Origin: Desulfohalobiaceae bacterium S24
GTDB taxonomy: Bacteria > Desulfobacterota > Desulfovibrionia > Desulfovibrionales > Desulfothermaceae
Direction: 5' to 3'
Assembly (NCBI GenBank): GCA_011389765.1
Contig: JAABTT010000007.1
Coordinates: 18,605-82,604 of the forward strand
Length of the DNA: 64,000 nucleotides
The notes below the pieces were generated by a model that was not told the DNA's origin, ran no database searches, and saw nothing but the letters and a program-made list of their open reading frames with translations. Each line of letters begins with the position of its first letter. The stretch's first letter is position 1. Shown here piece after piece: positions 1 through 8,638 of this stretch. The position numbers were made by a program, and so were the translations under genes.

Positions 1-570
1 GCCGGAATGACCGGTTCATTCATCGGCGCTGCAGCAGGCTTTCTTGGAGGCCGGATCGACAACTTAATCATGCGGGTCATGGATGTGGTGCTCTCTTTTC
101 CTCCCCTGGTGCTGGCTATGGCTTTAGCTGCGGCCATGGGCCCCAGTTTAAACAACGCCATTATGGCCGTGGCCTTTGTCATGGTTCCCAAATTCGCCCG
201 TATTGTTCGGGGCGAGGCTCTGGCGGTCAAGGAAATGCCTTATATAGCCGCGGCCCGGGTATCCGGGGCCAAAAATTTCTGGATCATCTTCAATCATATA
301 CTGCCGAACTGCATGAACTCCGTGGTGGTCCTGGCCACACTGACCCTGGGTGAGACCATTCTTATCGCAGCTTCCTTGTCCTTTATCGGATTGGGGGCTC
401 AACCTCCGGCACCGGAGTGGGGGGCCATGATCAGTGTCGGCCGGAAATTCGTCATGGACCAGTGGTGGTACGCCACCTTCCCCGGCCTGTTCATCCTGTT
501 CACGGTTATCGGCTTCAACATCCTGGGCGATGCCCTGCGCGACGTCCTTGATCCGCGGATCAGGAGATAA
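1..570 (+). CDS. dppC: Dipeptide/oligopeptide ABC transporter permease, DppC/OppC type (5' partial)
   Basis: Inner-membrane permease subunit of a peptide-family ABC importer. The reading frame is open from base 1, so the start lies outside the window; at least the last 189 residues are present. It is mostly hydrophobic helices, with the binding-protein-dependent transport motif (EAxxxGA-like region read as EALAVKEMPYIAAARVSGA) near residues 70-90, the loop that contacts the ATPase. The carboxyl end, GDALRDVLDPRIRR, is the classic DppC/OppC ending. Two bases separate its stop from the first ATPase gene, so it is cotranscribed with dppD, dppF and the M55 peptidase. The substrate class is inferred from family and from the peptidase; exact substrate is unknown. 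Confidence 0.93.
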   Translation, partial: AGMTGSFIGAAAGFLGGRIDNLIMRVMDVVLSFPPLVLAMALAAAMGPSLNNAIMAVAFVMVPKFARIVRGEALAVKEMPYIAAARVSGAKNFWIIFNHILPNCMNSVVVLATLTLGETILIAASLSFIGLGAQPPAPEWGAMISVGRKFVMDQWWYATFPGLFILFTVIGFNILGDALRDVLDPRIRR

Positions 571-572
571 CA

Positions 573-1580
573 ATGCTGGACTACGGAAAAACATTGCTCT
601 CGATCCGTGATCTTTCGGTACGCTTTGCCACCTATCAAGGTCTGGCCCGGGTTCTGGAAAAGGTCTGTCTGGATATCAAAAGCGGCGAGATCCTCGGTCT
701 GGTCGGGGAAACCGGCTGCGGGAAGTCGGTACTGGCCCGATCGGTGCTGCGGATCATTCCCAGTCCGCCCGGGAAGATTGCGGCCGGAACTATCTCCTAT
801 CAGGGAGAAGACCTTCTGCAGATTTCGGAGACAAGAATGCGCCAGGTTCGCGGAAACCGAATTTCCATGATCTTCCAAGAACCCATGTCCTCCTTGAACC
901 CGGTATTTTCCGTAGGCAACCAGATGCGCGAGGTTATTCGCCTGCACCAGCAGGTCTCAAAGAAAGAAGCCACCAGAATCGCCCTGGATATGTTGCGCCA
1001 GGTCCAAATGCCGGACCCCGCTGCGGTCCTTGGCAAGTTTCCCCATGAACTGTCCGGCGGCATGCGCCAGCGGGTGATGATCGCCATGGAGCTGTCCTGC
1101 GGACCAGACCTGCTCCTGGCGGATGAGCCGACCACGGCCCTGGATGTGACCGTGCAGGGCCAGGTCCTGGCCATTCTCCGGCGACTGGCCGGGGAAAAAG
1201 GGGTCTCGGTCTTGTTCATCACCCATGACATGGGCGTTGTGGCCCAGATCTGCGACCGGGTGGCGGTGATGTATGCCGGGCAGATGGTGGAAGTGGCCGA
1301 AGTGAAGGAGCTCTTCTCGGCCCCGGCCCACCCCTACACCAGAGGCCTGATCTCGGCCATTCCCGGTGCCGAAGGGGAAAAGGGGGCCGAGCACCTCTAC
1401 TCCATTCCGGGCGTCGTGCCCGGGCTCATCGACCCGCCTGAAGGCTGTCGCTACCATCCCCGGTGTGAAAAAAAACGGGCGGTCTGCACCGAACAGACCC
1501 CGGTCATGGTTAAGCTGCACGCGGACCACGATGTGGCCTGCCACTGCTGCGGCCCGTCCAGAGAGGAGGGAAGGCCTTGA
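573..1580 (+). CDS. dppD: Dipeptide/oligopeptide ABC transporter ATP-binding protein, DppD/OppD type
   Basis: One of two ATPases that power peptide uptake. The 335 residues carry Walker A (GETGCGKS, about residues 44-51), a Q-loop (FQEPMSSLNP), the ABC signature LSGGMRQR (about 159) and Walker B LLLADEPT (about 178), followed by the H-loop in ITHDMG. The C-terminal oligopeptide-transporter extension has the PPEGCRYHPRC block with several cysteines, typical of DppD/OppD. The length matches the family. The start at 573 lies directly after the permease stop. Its end overlaps dppF by four bases, which suggests translational coupling. Confidence 0.95.
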   Translation: MLDYGKTLLSIRDLSVRFATYQGLARVLEKVCLDIKSGEILGLVGETGCGKSVLARSVLRIIPSPPGKIAAGTISYQGEDLLQISETRMRQVRGNRISMIFQEPMSSLNPVFSVGNQMREVIRLHQQVSKKEATRIALDMLRQVQMPDPAAVLGKFPHELSGGMRQRVMIAMELSCGPDLLLADEPTTALDVTVQGQVLAILRRLAGEKGVSVLFITHDMGVVAQICDRVAVMYAGQMVEVAEVKELFSAPAHPYTRGLISAIPGAEGEKGAEHLYSIPGVVPGLIDPPEGCRYHPRCEKKRAVCTEQTPVMVKLHADHDVACHCCGPSREEGRP

Positions 1581-2557
1581 ACAGGGGTTCGCCGGTCATC
1601 GAGGTGCGGGATCTGATCAAGAATTTTGCCGTCTCATCGGGCTTTTTCGGCCGCCCCGGCACCTTTCTGCGAGCCGTGGACCGGGTCTCGCTTCTGATTC
1701 GCCGGGGAGAGACCCTGGGGCTGGTGGGTGAATCCGGCAGCGGCAAATCCACCGTGGGCAACTGTATTCTTCGACTGCTGCAACCGGACGGGGGGCAGAT
1801 TTTTTTCCGGGGCAGGGATCTTGCGGCCATGAACCGGCGTGAACTGCAAACCATTCGCGGCCGGGTCCAGGTCGTATTCCAGGACCCCTTGTCTTCACTG
1901 GATCCGCGCATGACGATTAAACGCATCGTGGGCTACCCCCTGACGGTGAGCAAACAGGTCAGGGGCGCGGAAGTGGAAGACAGGGTTCTGGCCATGCTGC
2001 GTGAGGTGGGCCTGGGGAAGGACCACCTGCATCGCTATCCCCATGAATTCAGCGGCGGCCAGCGCCAGCGCATCGGCATGGCCCGGGCTCTGATCACCGA
2101 ACCGGAATGCATCATGCTGGACGAACCGACCAGTGCTTTGGATGTCTCGGTCCAGGCCCAGATACTGAATCTGATACACGACCTTCAGAAGCGACACGGC
2201 TACGCCTATTTGTTTATCACCCATGATCTGGCCGTGGTCAGACACATCAGCCACCGCATTGCGGTCATGTACCTGGGACTTATCGTGGAGAGCGCTTCCA
2301 AGGACACTCTTTTTGAGAATCCCTGCCATCCCTATACCCGGGCCCTTATGGCCTCGGCCCCCAGACCTGATCCCTTCAATCGCCAGGACCTGGCCGTCCT
2401 GCCCGGTGATCCGCCCAGCCCGGTGCACATTCCTCCGGGATGCCGCTTCCATCCCCGGTGTTCTTCGGTTATGGATGTCTGTCGGCTGGAGGCTCCGCCG
2501 AGGGTCCGGATCGCAGCTGATCACGAAGTGGCCTGCCACTTGTATCCTTCGACGTGA
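1577..2557 (+). CDS. dppF: Dipeptide/oligopeptide ABC transporter ATP-binding protein, DppF/OppF type
   Basis: Second ATPase of the peptide importer, 326 residues. Walker A is GESGSGKS (about residues 52-59), the signature is FSGGQRQR, Walker B is IMLDEPTS, and the C-terminal cysteine-containing PPGCRFHPRC block marks the DppF/OppF branch. The chosen start is a TTG at 1577 that overlaps the dppD stop; a GAGAGGAGGG stretch just upstream is a strong ribosome site and the protein aligns with the family from its first strand (IEVRDLIKNF). It should form the heterodimer with DppD. Confidence 0.94.
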   Translation: MNRGSPVIEVRDLIKNFAVSSGFFGRPGTFLRAVDRVSLLIRRGETLGLVGESGSGKSTVGNCILRLLQPDGGQIFFRGRDLAAMNRRELQTIRGRVQVVFQDPLSSLDPRMTIKRIVGYPLTVSKQVRGAEVEDRVLAMLREVGLGKDHLHRYPHEFSGGQRQRIGMARALITEPECIMLDEPTSALDVSVQAQILNLIHDLQKRHGYAYLFITHDLAVVRHISHRIAVMYLGLIVESASKDTLFENPCHPYTRALMASAPRPDPFNRQDLAVLPGDPPSPVHIPPGCRFHPRCSSVMDVCRLEAPPRVRIAADHEVACHLYPST

Positions 2558-2635
2558 AAGAGGGGCTTCTGTGTTTCTGCAAGGCAGACACAAGCCGATT
2601 TTGTAAACCCAGGTATCGTTTTTGAGGAGATTTGT

Positions 2636-3457
2636 ATGCGTGTCTTTATTTCAGCGGACATAGAAGGCGTGGGCTGTGTGGTCCGGGGAGAGAACTCATC
2701 GCCTGGAGGCCGGGAATACCCCATGGCCAGAAGACTGATGACCGAGGAAGTCAATGCCGCAATCCGGGCCTGTTTCGAGAGCGGCGCCCATTCCGTCGTG
2801 GTGGCCGATGCCCATAATGTCGGCCTGAATCTGTTGCCGGAAGACCTCGATGAGCGGGCTGAATTGATCATGGGGTCACCGCGTCCGCTGAGCATGATGC
2901 ACGGGGTGGAGGAAGCCGACGCCGCCCTGTTTGTGGGTTACCACGCGATGGCCGGTACCGCGGGCGGGTCGATCTGTCACACCTACATGGGACGGATCGC
3001 TTCTGTAGAGATCAATGGACTGGCTGTGGGTGAAATCGGCCTGAATCTGGCCCTGGCCGGAGCCTACCGGGTTCCGGTCGCCGCCCTGAGCGGAGACCGG
3101 GCCGCCTGCAATGAAATCCAGGCTCTGGTTCCGGAAATGGAAACCGCCGCCGTCAAAACGTCCATCGGGGCCTATGCCGCTCATTGCCTGCATCCCAAAC
3201 GCTGCCGGGACCTGATTTTCAAGGCCGTGCGCAAGGGGCTGGACGGGGTGGAGCAGCGCAGTCCCTATCTGGTCCAGCCCCCGGTGACCCTGGAAGTGGG
3301 TTTGACCACGGCCTCGGGTGCTGACCGCGTGGAAGCGGTGCCAGGCGTCTGCCGCATCGCCGACAAGAGCCTGCGTTTCGATGCGGATGACTTCTTGACC
3401 TGTCACCAGACCTTCGGGGTGATAGCCAATTTGCTGGACGAGGTCCATTTCATATAA
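2636..3457 (+). CDS. dppA: M55 family D-aminopeptidase (DppA-like)
   Basis: Cytoplasmic zinc D-aminopeptidase, 273 residues, the usual length for family M55. The expected residues are at the positions known from Bacillus DppA: Asp8 and Glu10 in SADIEG, His60 in DAHN, His103 in GYHAMAG, Glu133, and the catalytic His115 in GSICHTYMG. It follows dppF by 78 bases with a good AGGAG site, so it is the last gene of the peptide operon. Uptake plus this enzyme suggests recovery of D-amino-acid peptides, perhaps from peptidoglycan; that role is inferred. Confidence 0.92.
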   Translation: MRVFISADIEGVGCVVRGENSSPGGREYPMARRLMTEEVNAAIRACFESGAHSVVVADAHNVGLNLLPEDLDERAELIMGSPRPLSMMHGVEEADAALFVGYHAMAGTAGGSICHTYMGRIASVEINGLAVGEIGLNLALAGAYRVPVAALSGDRAACNEIQALVPEMETAAVKTSIGAYAAHCLHPKRCRDLIFKAVRKGLDGVEQRSPYLVQPPVTLEVGLTTASGADRVEAVPGVCRIADKSLRFDADDFLTCHQTFGVIANLLDEVHFI

Positions 3458-3458
3458 A

Positions 3459-3538
3459 TTCAGAGCTCTTTCCAGTGAGCTGAAATTTTTATCAATTTTT
3501 GGACACTTTCTTGTGCATTATTTATCAATTCCTCAACT
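3459..3538. repeat. Hairpin/T-rich spacer between convergent genes, relative of the CAGAGCTCTT repeat
   Basis: This short gap separates dppA (plus) from zwf (minus). It holds TTCAGAGCTC followed eight bases later by GAGCTGAA, then T-rich sequence with TTTTTGGACA. The same opening words (CAGAGCTCTT and a T-run before GGACA) occur near 51482, 54171 and 55684, so it is a diverged member of that repeat family. It may act as a two-way terminator. Confidence 0.45.
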
Positions 3539-5101
3539 TTACCTGTGCGGTCCAGGCAACGAAGGCAAGAGATTCTTGACCTCCTCCGGCCCCCAGGTTC
3601 CGGCCTCGTAAGGATGCAGCCGCTTGCCCTGGTCCGGGCAGTCGCACTCGATGAGGATCGGGGTCAAAAAGCCCCAGCAGAGCTCCACCCCGTCCTGCCG
3701 CCAGAACAGGGTCTGGTCCCCGAGCAGACAGTCCAGGAGGACCTTTTCATACGCCTCCAGGACCGGTCCGGTAAGGCCCTGATTGTAGTCGAAATGCATC
3801 TTCACCGTGCGCAGGCAGACCTTGGGACCGGGGACTTTGGTCTGGAATCTCAGGTGGATCTCTTCCCGGGGCTGGATGCCCAGGGTCAAGCGGTTGGCGG
3901 CAATGTCCTCGCCCAGGACCGCCCGGAACATGGAATTGGGCACCTGCTTGAACTGGACCTTGATCTCGGTCCGCTTCTCCGCCAGCCGCTTGCCCGAGGT
4001 CAGATAGAAGGGCACCCCCTGCCAGCGCCAGTTGTCCACAAAAACCTTCATGGCGGCAAAGGTCGGCGTCAGGGTACCCTGACGCACTTGAGGTTCCTCC
4101 CGATAGCCCTTGACTGCTGCCCCATTGATCCGCCCGGAGGCGTACTGGCCCAGCACCAGAAAGCTGTCCAGTTCCTGGGTTGGAAACGGCCGCAGGCAGC
4201 GGTAGACCTTGGTCTTTTCGTCCCGGACACGGTCCGCCTCGAAATGCGACGGGGGCTCCATGGCGCACAAGGCCAGGAGCTGCATCATGTGGTTCTGAAA
4301 CATGTCCCGCAGGACCCCGAAGCGGTCGTAATACCCGGCCCGATGCTCCACCCCGAGCTGCTCGGCTGCGCTGATAGTTACGGAATCGATATAGCGCCGG
4401 TTCCAGAGCGGCTCGAAGATGGAATTGGCAAAACGGAGCATGAGAATGTTCTGCACGGTTTCCTTGGCCAGGTAGTGGTCGATGCGGAAGATCTGATGCT
4501 CGGCAAAGCTGGAGTGGAGGGCCTTGTCCAATTCACGGGCGCTTTCCAGATCATGGCCAAAGGGCTTCTCCACCACAAAGCGCACCCAGTTCCCGTTACG
4601 CGAATCTTCCTCGGCCAGCCCGGCCCGGCCCAGTTGGCCGGCGATAACTGGGTAGACCGTGGGAGGGACCGCCAGGTAGAATATCCGGTTCCCCCGGGTG
4701 GCATAGCTGCTGTCCAGCCCCTCCAGGAAACGATTCAAGCCGGTGAAACTTTCCGGATCGTCATAGGACACAGGGTTATAGAAAAGACGTCTGGCAAGCC
4801 CAGCCCAGTTCTCAGGCTGCCCCCCAGATTCCGGCTCCACGCTGCGGCGCATGATCTCCCGGAACTCTTCATGGGAGTATTCGGATCTGGAAGCGCCCAC
4901 AATACAGACATTCTCGGGCAGGAGCCCGTTCCGGTACAAGGCGAACAGAGAGGGAAAGAGCTTCCGCCGGGTCAGGTCCCCGGAGGCTCCGAAGATTACG
5001 ATCACGGCCGGCTCCTGGACCTGTTCCAGCCGGCACTGGCTCAGATCCGGACTTTCTGTCTCGATCTCGGGCACGTCTGTGTTCTTGGGTTTATCAGCCA
5101 T
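3539..5101 (-). CDS. zwf: Glucose-6-phosphate 1-dehydrogenase
   Basis: Oxidises glucose 6-phosphate to 6-phosphogluconolactone with reduction of NAD(P), the first step of the oxidative pentose phosphate pathway. The 520-residue protein has the dinucleotide fingerprint GASGDLTRRKL (residues 38-48), EKPFG (178-182) and the substrate/catalytic motif RIDHYLAKE (206-214), all characteristic of the family. Length is normal, with an extra acidic N-terminal stretch of about 30 residues. It lies 12 bases after the 6-phosphogluconate dehydrogenase gene, so the two are cotranscribed. Confidence 0.97.
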   Translation of the reverse strand: MADKPKNTDVPEIETESPDLSQCRLEQVQEPAVIVIFGASGDLTRRKLFPSLFALYRNGLLPENVCIVGASRSEYSHEEFREIMRRSVEPESGGQPENWAGLARRLFYNPVSYDDPESFTGLNRFLEGLDSSYATRGNRIFYLAVPPTVYPVIAGQLGRAGLAEEDSRNGNWVRFVVEKPFGHDLESARELDKALHSSFAEHQIFRIDHYLAKETVQNILMLRFANSIFEPLWNRRYIDSVTISAAEQLGVEHRAGYYDRFGVLRDMFQNHMMQLLALCAMEPPSHFEADRVRDEKTKVYRCLRPFPTQELDSFLVLGQYASGRINGAAVKGYREEPQVRQGTLTPTFAAMKVFVDNWRWQGVPFYLTSGKRLAEKRTEIKVQFKQVPNSMFRAVLGEDIAANRLTLGIQPREEIHLRFQTKVPGPKVCLRTVKMHFDYNQGLTGPVLEAYEKVLLDCLLGDQTLFWRQDGVELCWGFLTPILIECDCPDQGKRLHPYEAGTWGPEEVKNLLPSLPGPHR

Positions 5102-5113
5102 GAGAGGGCCTCC

Positions 5114-6019
5114 TTATTCGGACTTCTTAACCGCGTGACCGCCGAACTCCCGGCGCAGGGCGGCCAGGATTCGGTTCGGAAAGGTGTCTTCCCGCCTGGA
5201 ACGGAAGCGCTCCATCAGGGACAGGGTCAAAACCGGGGCGCTGCTTGCCGTCTCCACCGCCTGCTGGACCGTCCAGCGGCCCTCCCCGGAATCCTGAACA
5301 GAGCCCTGCAAGTCATCCAGTTTGGGACTCCTGGCGAAGGCCAGCTCGGCCAGCTCCAAAAGCCAGGACCTGATCACGCTGCCCTGGTTCCAGAGGTGGC
5401 TGAGCTGAGCATAATCCAGGTGCCGGGCATAGGGTGAATCCTCGAGAATCCCGAAGCCTTCGGCATAGGCCTGCATCATCCCGTACTCGATCCCGTTGTG
5501 GATCATCTTCACGAAGTGGCCGGCTCCGGTGGGACCGCAGTAGAGATAGCCATCTTTCGGAGCCAGGGCGGCCAGGACCGGCTCGATTCGAGAAAAGGCC
5601 TTCTCGTCTCCCCCGATCATGAGGCAGTAGCCGACTTCAAGTCCCCAAATCCCGCCGCTGGTGCCTGCGTCCAGATAATGAACCCCTTTCTCGGCTGCAG
5701 TGTGCGAACGCCGGATATCGTCCTTGTAAAAGGTGTTGCCTCCGTCGATGACCACGTCCCCGGACCCGGCCAGTTCCAGGATCGTCTCCAGATGCCGGTC
5801 CACGATCTCCCCGGCCGGGAGCATCATCCAGAGGATGCGGGGCTGCTCCAGGGCCTGGAGCAGCTCCTCCAGGGAGAAGCAAGCCTCAGCCCCGTGTTCG
5901 GCCAGCTGCTCCGTCTTTTCCGGTGTCCGGTTGTAGGCGGCCACTGTATGTCCATGCTCCAGGAGACGCCTGGCCATATTCATACCCATCCGGCCGAGTC
6001 CGATCATACCGATTTTCAT
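5114..6019 (-). CDS. gnd: 6-phosphogluconate dehydrogenase, short decarboxylating type
   Basis: Converts 6-phosphogluconate to ribulose 5-phosphate and CO2. The 301 residues start with the Rossmann motif IGMIGLGRMG, followed by YNRTPEK, and contain GTSGGIWG and MIHNGIEYGMMQAYAEGF (the substrate/catalytic helix region). At about 300 residues it is the short class, often NAD-preferring, not the 470-residue class. It sits between the flavoprotein gene (27-base gap) and zwf in one minus-strand operon. No lactonase gene is visible in the window. Confidence 0.94.
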   Translation of the reverse strand: MKIGMIGLGRMGMNMARRLLEHGHTVAAYNRTPEKTEQLAEHGAEACFSLEELLQALEQPRILWMMLPAGEIVDRHLETILELAGSGDVVIDGGNTFYKDDIRRSHTAAEKGVHYLDAGTSGGIWGLEVGYCLMIGGDEKAFSRIEPVLAALAPKDGYLYCGPTGAGHFVKMIHNGIEYGMMQAYAEGFGILEDSPYARHLDYAQLSHLWNQGSVIRSWLLELAELAFARSPKLDDLQGSVQDSGEGRWTVQQAVETASSAPVLTLSLMERFRSRREDTFPNRILAALRREFGGHAVKKSE

Positions 6020-6046
6020 ATGATTCTCCTTGCTGACTTTAAGCGC

Positions 6047-7498
6047 TTATACATCACAGGCCCTGCCCTTGAAATTGAAAAAGAACTTCAAGGCCTTCTG
6101 CATGGTTTCCGAAAAGATCTTGGGTTCCAGAACCTTGCCCACCACCCGTTTATTAATCTCGGCCAGGGTCGGGTAGGGATGCACCGCTCCGGCAAGGGTT
6201 CTCAGCTTCATTCCCCCGTTCAAAGCGGCCACCCATTCCGAAAGCAGCTCTCCTGCCTGGGGGCCCAAGATCTGCACGCCGACAGGTGTGTCTTTGGAGT
6301 TCAAAAGCAGCTTGATCTGCCCCAGATCTTCGTTTTCAGCCAGGCTGCGGTCGTTTCCGGAAAAATATTCCCGTACCACCCTGAACTCCATTTTTTTGTC
6401 TGCGGCCCGCTTCTCGTTCAGGCCGATGGAAGCCAGCTCCGGCTCGGTATAGGTGCACCAGGGCATCAGGGTGTCGTCCGCCTTGCGTGGCAGATGAAAG
6501 ACCGCGTTGGAGACCACGATGCCCCCTTCATATCCGGCTGCGTGGGTGAACTGGTTCCTCCCGGTCACGTCCCCGGCCGCATAGATGTGCTTTTGGGAGG
6601 TGCGCATCCGCTGGTCCACCTGGATCCCTTTGCGAGTAAACTCGACCCCGGTGTTCTCCAGACGCAAATTCCAAACATTGGCCTCGCGCCCCAGGGCCAC
6701 CAGGAGCTGCCCGGCCCTGGCGGTCTGCTCCTGTCCGTCGCTGCCGGTGAAGACCACTTCTTTCATCCCGCCCCGGTCTCTGACTTCCTTGACTCCGGCC
6801 CGGAGATGAAAACTGACCCCTTCCGCCTCCAGCCGGGACTGGAGGAGTTCGGCCAGGCCCTCGTCCTCCTTGGACAGGATCTGGCCGCTGCGCTGAACCA
6901 CCTGCACCTCGGTTCCCAGCCGGGCAAAGGCCTGGGCCATTTCGCAGGCGATGGGCCCGGCCCCGAGCACGATCATCGATCCCGGGAGTTCGTCCAGGGA
7001 AAAAATGTCCTTGTTGGTCAAATATGAGGTCTCTTCAAGGCCGGGAATCTTGGGGGCGGACGGGGAGGAGCCCATGGCCAGAACCCAGGTTTTGGCAGTT
7101 ACGGTTCGGCCGCCCAGTTTGAGGGCATGCTCGTCCTGGAATTCGGGCTCGCCAAATTCCACCCTGGCCCCCAGATTGCAGAAACGCTCCACCGAGTCCT
7201 GGGCCTGGATCTTCTGGATGACCTCCTGGATGCGCCCGGCAATGGCTTTGAAATCCACTCTGGGAAGCTCCACGGCCGGGAGACCGAATTTTTCAAGATG
7301 CTTCAGCTGCTGATAGACCTGGGCGGTCCGGATCAGGGTCTTGCTGGGCACGCAGCCAAAGTGCAGGCAATCGCCCCCCAGGGCGGGCTCTTTTTCGATC
7401 AGGAGCGTTTTGGCTCCCAATCTGGCGCTGCCCGCGGTGACCGTCAACCCGGCGGCCCCGCCGCCTATGACTCCGATGTCATAATCATAGGCTGTCAT
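6047..7498 (-). CDS. Mercuric-reductase-like FAD-dependent pyridine nucleotide-disulfide oxidoreductase
   Basis: A 483-residue flavoprotein with FAD-binding IGGGAAGLTV at the N-terminus, a redox-active disulfide in GGDCLHFGCVPSK (Cys44 and Cys49), an NAD(P) site VLGAGPIACEMAQ, the second FAD motif IYAAGDVTG, and a C-terminal dimerisation domain ending near HPYPTLAEI. It lacks the N-terminal metal-binding domain and C-terminal cysteine pair of true MerA, so mercury reduction is unlikely. Its start overlaps the end of the TVP38 gene by four bases; this pairing is common in bacteria. The electron acceptor is unknown. Confidence 0.9.
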   Translation of the reverse strand: MTAYDYDIGVIGGGAAGLTVTAGSARLGAKTLLIEKEPALGGDCLHFGCVPSKTLIRTAQVYQQLKHLEKFGLPAVELPRVDFKAIAGRIQEVIQKIQAQDSVERFCNLGARVEFGEPEFQDEHALKLGGRTVTAKTWVLAMGSSPSAPKIPGLEETSYLTNKDIFSLDELPGSMIVLGAGPIACEMAQAFARLGTEVQVVQRSGQILSKEDEGLAELLQSRLEAEGVSFHLRAGVKEVRDRGGMKEVVFTGSDGQEQTARAGQLLVALGREANVWNLRLENTGVEFTRKGIQVDQRMRTSQKHIYAAGDVTGRNQFTHAAGYEGGIVVSNAVFHLPRKADDTLMPWCTYTEPELASIGLNEKRAADKKMEFRVVREYFSGNDRSLAENEDLGQIKLLLNSKDTPVGVQILGPQAGELLSEWVAALNGGMKLRTLAGAVHPYPTLAEINKRVVGKVLEPKIFSETMQKALKFFFNFKGRACDV

Positions 7499-8238
7499 GA
7501 TCTGGCTCCCTGCTTTTTTGGAAATTCGCTTTTCGGATCCACGGCGCCCATCCCGGTCTTGCGGCGGTAGAGGTTGACCAGCTTCTTGGTGATCAGGGGG
7601 AAGACCCCCAGAAGGATGAAGGAGATGATCAGGCTCGGGGAGAGGATGTCTCCCATTTTGGAAATCTGGCCCAGCTCCTTGCCGGCGTTAACGTACACCG
7701 CGGTCCCCGGGAGCATGCCCAGCTGGGAGACCCAGTAGAACCGCCGGAGGGGCAATCTGGTCAGGCCCATGACCAGATTGATGACAAAGAAGGGAACAAC
7801 CGGGATCAAGCGCAGGGTGAAGAGGTAGAAACTCCCCTCCTTCTCCACGCCCTGGTTGATTTTGACCAGACGATCCTTGAACCTGGCCTGGACCCAGCCC
7901 TGAAACAGATGCCTGGCCACGAAGCAGGCCAGGGTCGCCCCGATGGAACTGGCGAAGGAGACCACGATCAGCCCGGTGACAAAACCGAACAGAGCCCCGC
8001 CGGCCAGGGTCATGATCGCCGCCCCGGGCAGATTGAGGGCCACCACCACAATGTACAGCAGGGCATATCCCCCGAGGACCAGGACCGGGTGGCCGGCGAA
8101 CAGGGCCTGAAAACTCACCCGGGAGGCCTTGAGATAGGACAGGGTCAGGTACTGGTTGAGATCAAACAGAAAGAACAATCCGGCCAGGACCAGAATCACC
8201 AGGACGATGATGATTTTTTTGAGAGATGTTTTTTTCAC
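7495..8238 (-). CDS. TVP38/TMEM64 (VTT/DedA-like) membrane protein
   Basis: A polytopic inner-membrane protein of 247 residues with about six hydrophobic segments. The first covers residues 9-27; the core contains LPGAAIMTLAGGALFGFVTG and a RLIPVVPFFVINLVMG helix, both typical of the VTT domain shared with DedA and TMEM64. The start codon is GTG at 8238. It precedes the flavoprotein gene with an ATGA overlap. The biochemical role is unsettled; DedA relatives act as lipid flippases, but this cannot be read from sequence. Confidence 0.88.
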   Translation of the reverse strand: MKKTSLKKIIIVLVILVLAGLFFLFDLNQYLTLSYLKASRVSFQALFAGHPVLVLGGYALLYIVVVALNLPGAAIMTLAGGALFGFVTGLIVVSFASSIGATLACFVARHLFQGWVQARFKDRLVKINQGVEKEGSFYLFTLRLIPVVPFFVINLVMGLTRLPLRRFYWVSQLGMLPGTAVYVNAGKELGQISKMGDILSPSLIISFILLGVFPLITKKLVNLYRRKTGMGAVDPKSEFPKKQGARS

Positions 8239-8478
8239 GGTCGTTGCACTTCCACCCTTTTTACAGTAGGTTTGATCATGAGGTTTCAGATGTCACGTTT
8301 TGGGTTTCAGGAAAAGAAAACAGCAGCAATAACAATACATTAAAGATTGAGACCCGACACCTGACACCTCTTTTTGCAGATAATTAACAATAACGTGTCA
8401 GAAAGTTTATAAAAATTTTAGCTGACTTGTAAGAGCTCTGTATATTATATAATATATTTCAATGCAGCCAGCGGCGGG

Positions 8479-8638
8479 GCTCGTATGAAACTTGATTTTT
8501 CTTTCTCCGTCACCCCGGTGGAGGCCGGGGTCCAGCTTGTTAAGGCTGGATTCCGGCCTCCGCCGGAATGACGGAGGAGGTGATTCCAAGTTTCTTTTTC
8601 AATCAAACTGGACGTATGCGGCCAGAGGCAAAGCTGAC
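8479..8638 (-). repeat. Interspersed palindromic repeat, copy A
   Basis: Copy of the modular repeat family, in inverted orientation to the copies near 25980 and 55760. It contains two nested palindromes, CTCCGTCACCCCGG...CCGGGGTCCAGC and GGATTCCGGCC...GGAATGACGGAG, then AATCAAACTGGACG and a GGCCAGAGGCAAAGCTGAC end. Its last part overlaps the 3' end of glk. The remaining spacer, 8239-8478, is AT-rich and shows no gene. Confidence 0.85.

Noticed and set aside
3545..5437. Long open frame of 630 codons on the plus strand
   Set aside because: It lies opposite zwf and gnd, is rich in Gly, Gln, His and Pro like typical antisense shadows of GC-rich genes, and has no recognisable domain.
6047..7498. 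True mercuric reductase (MerA)
   Set aside because: The N-terminal metal-binding domain and the C-terminal cysteine pair are missing, and no mer genes are near.
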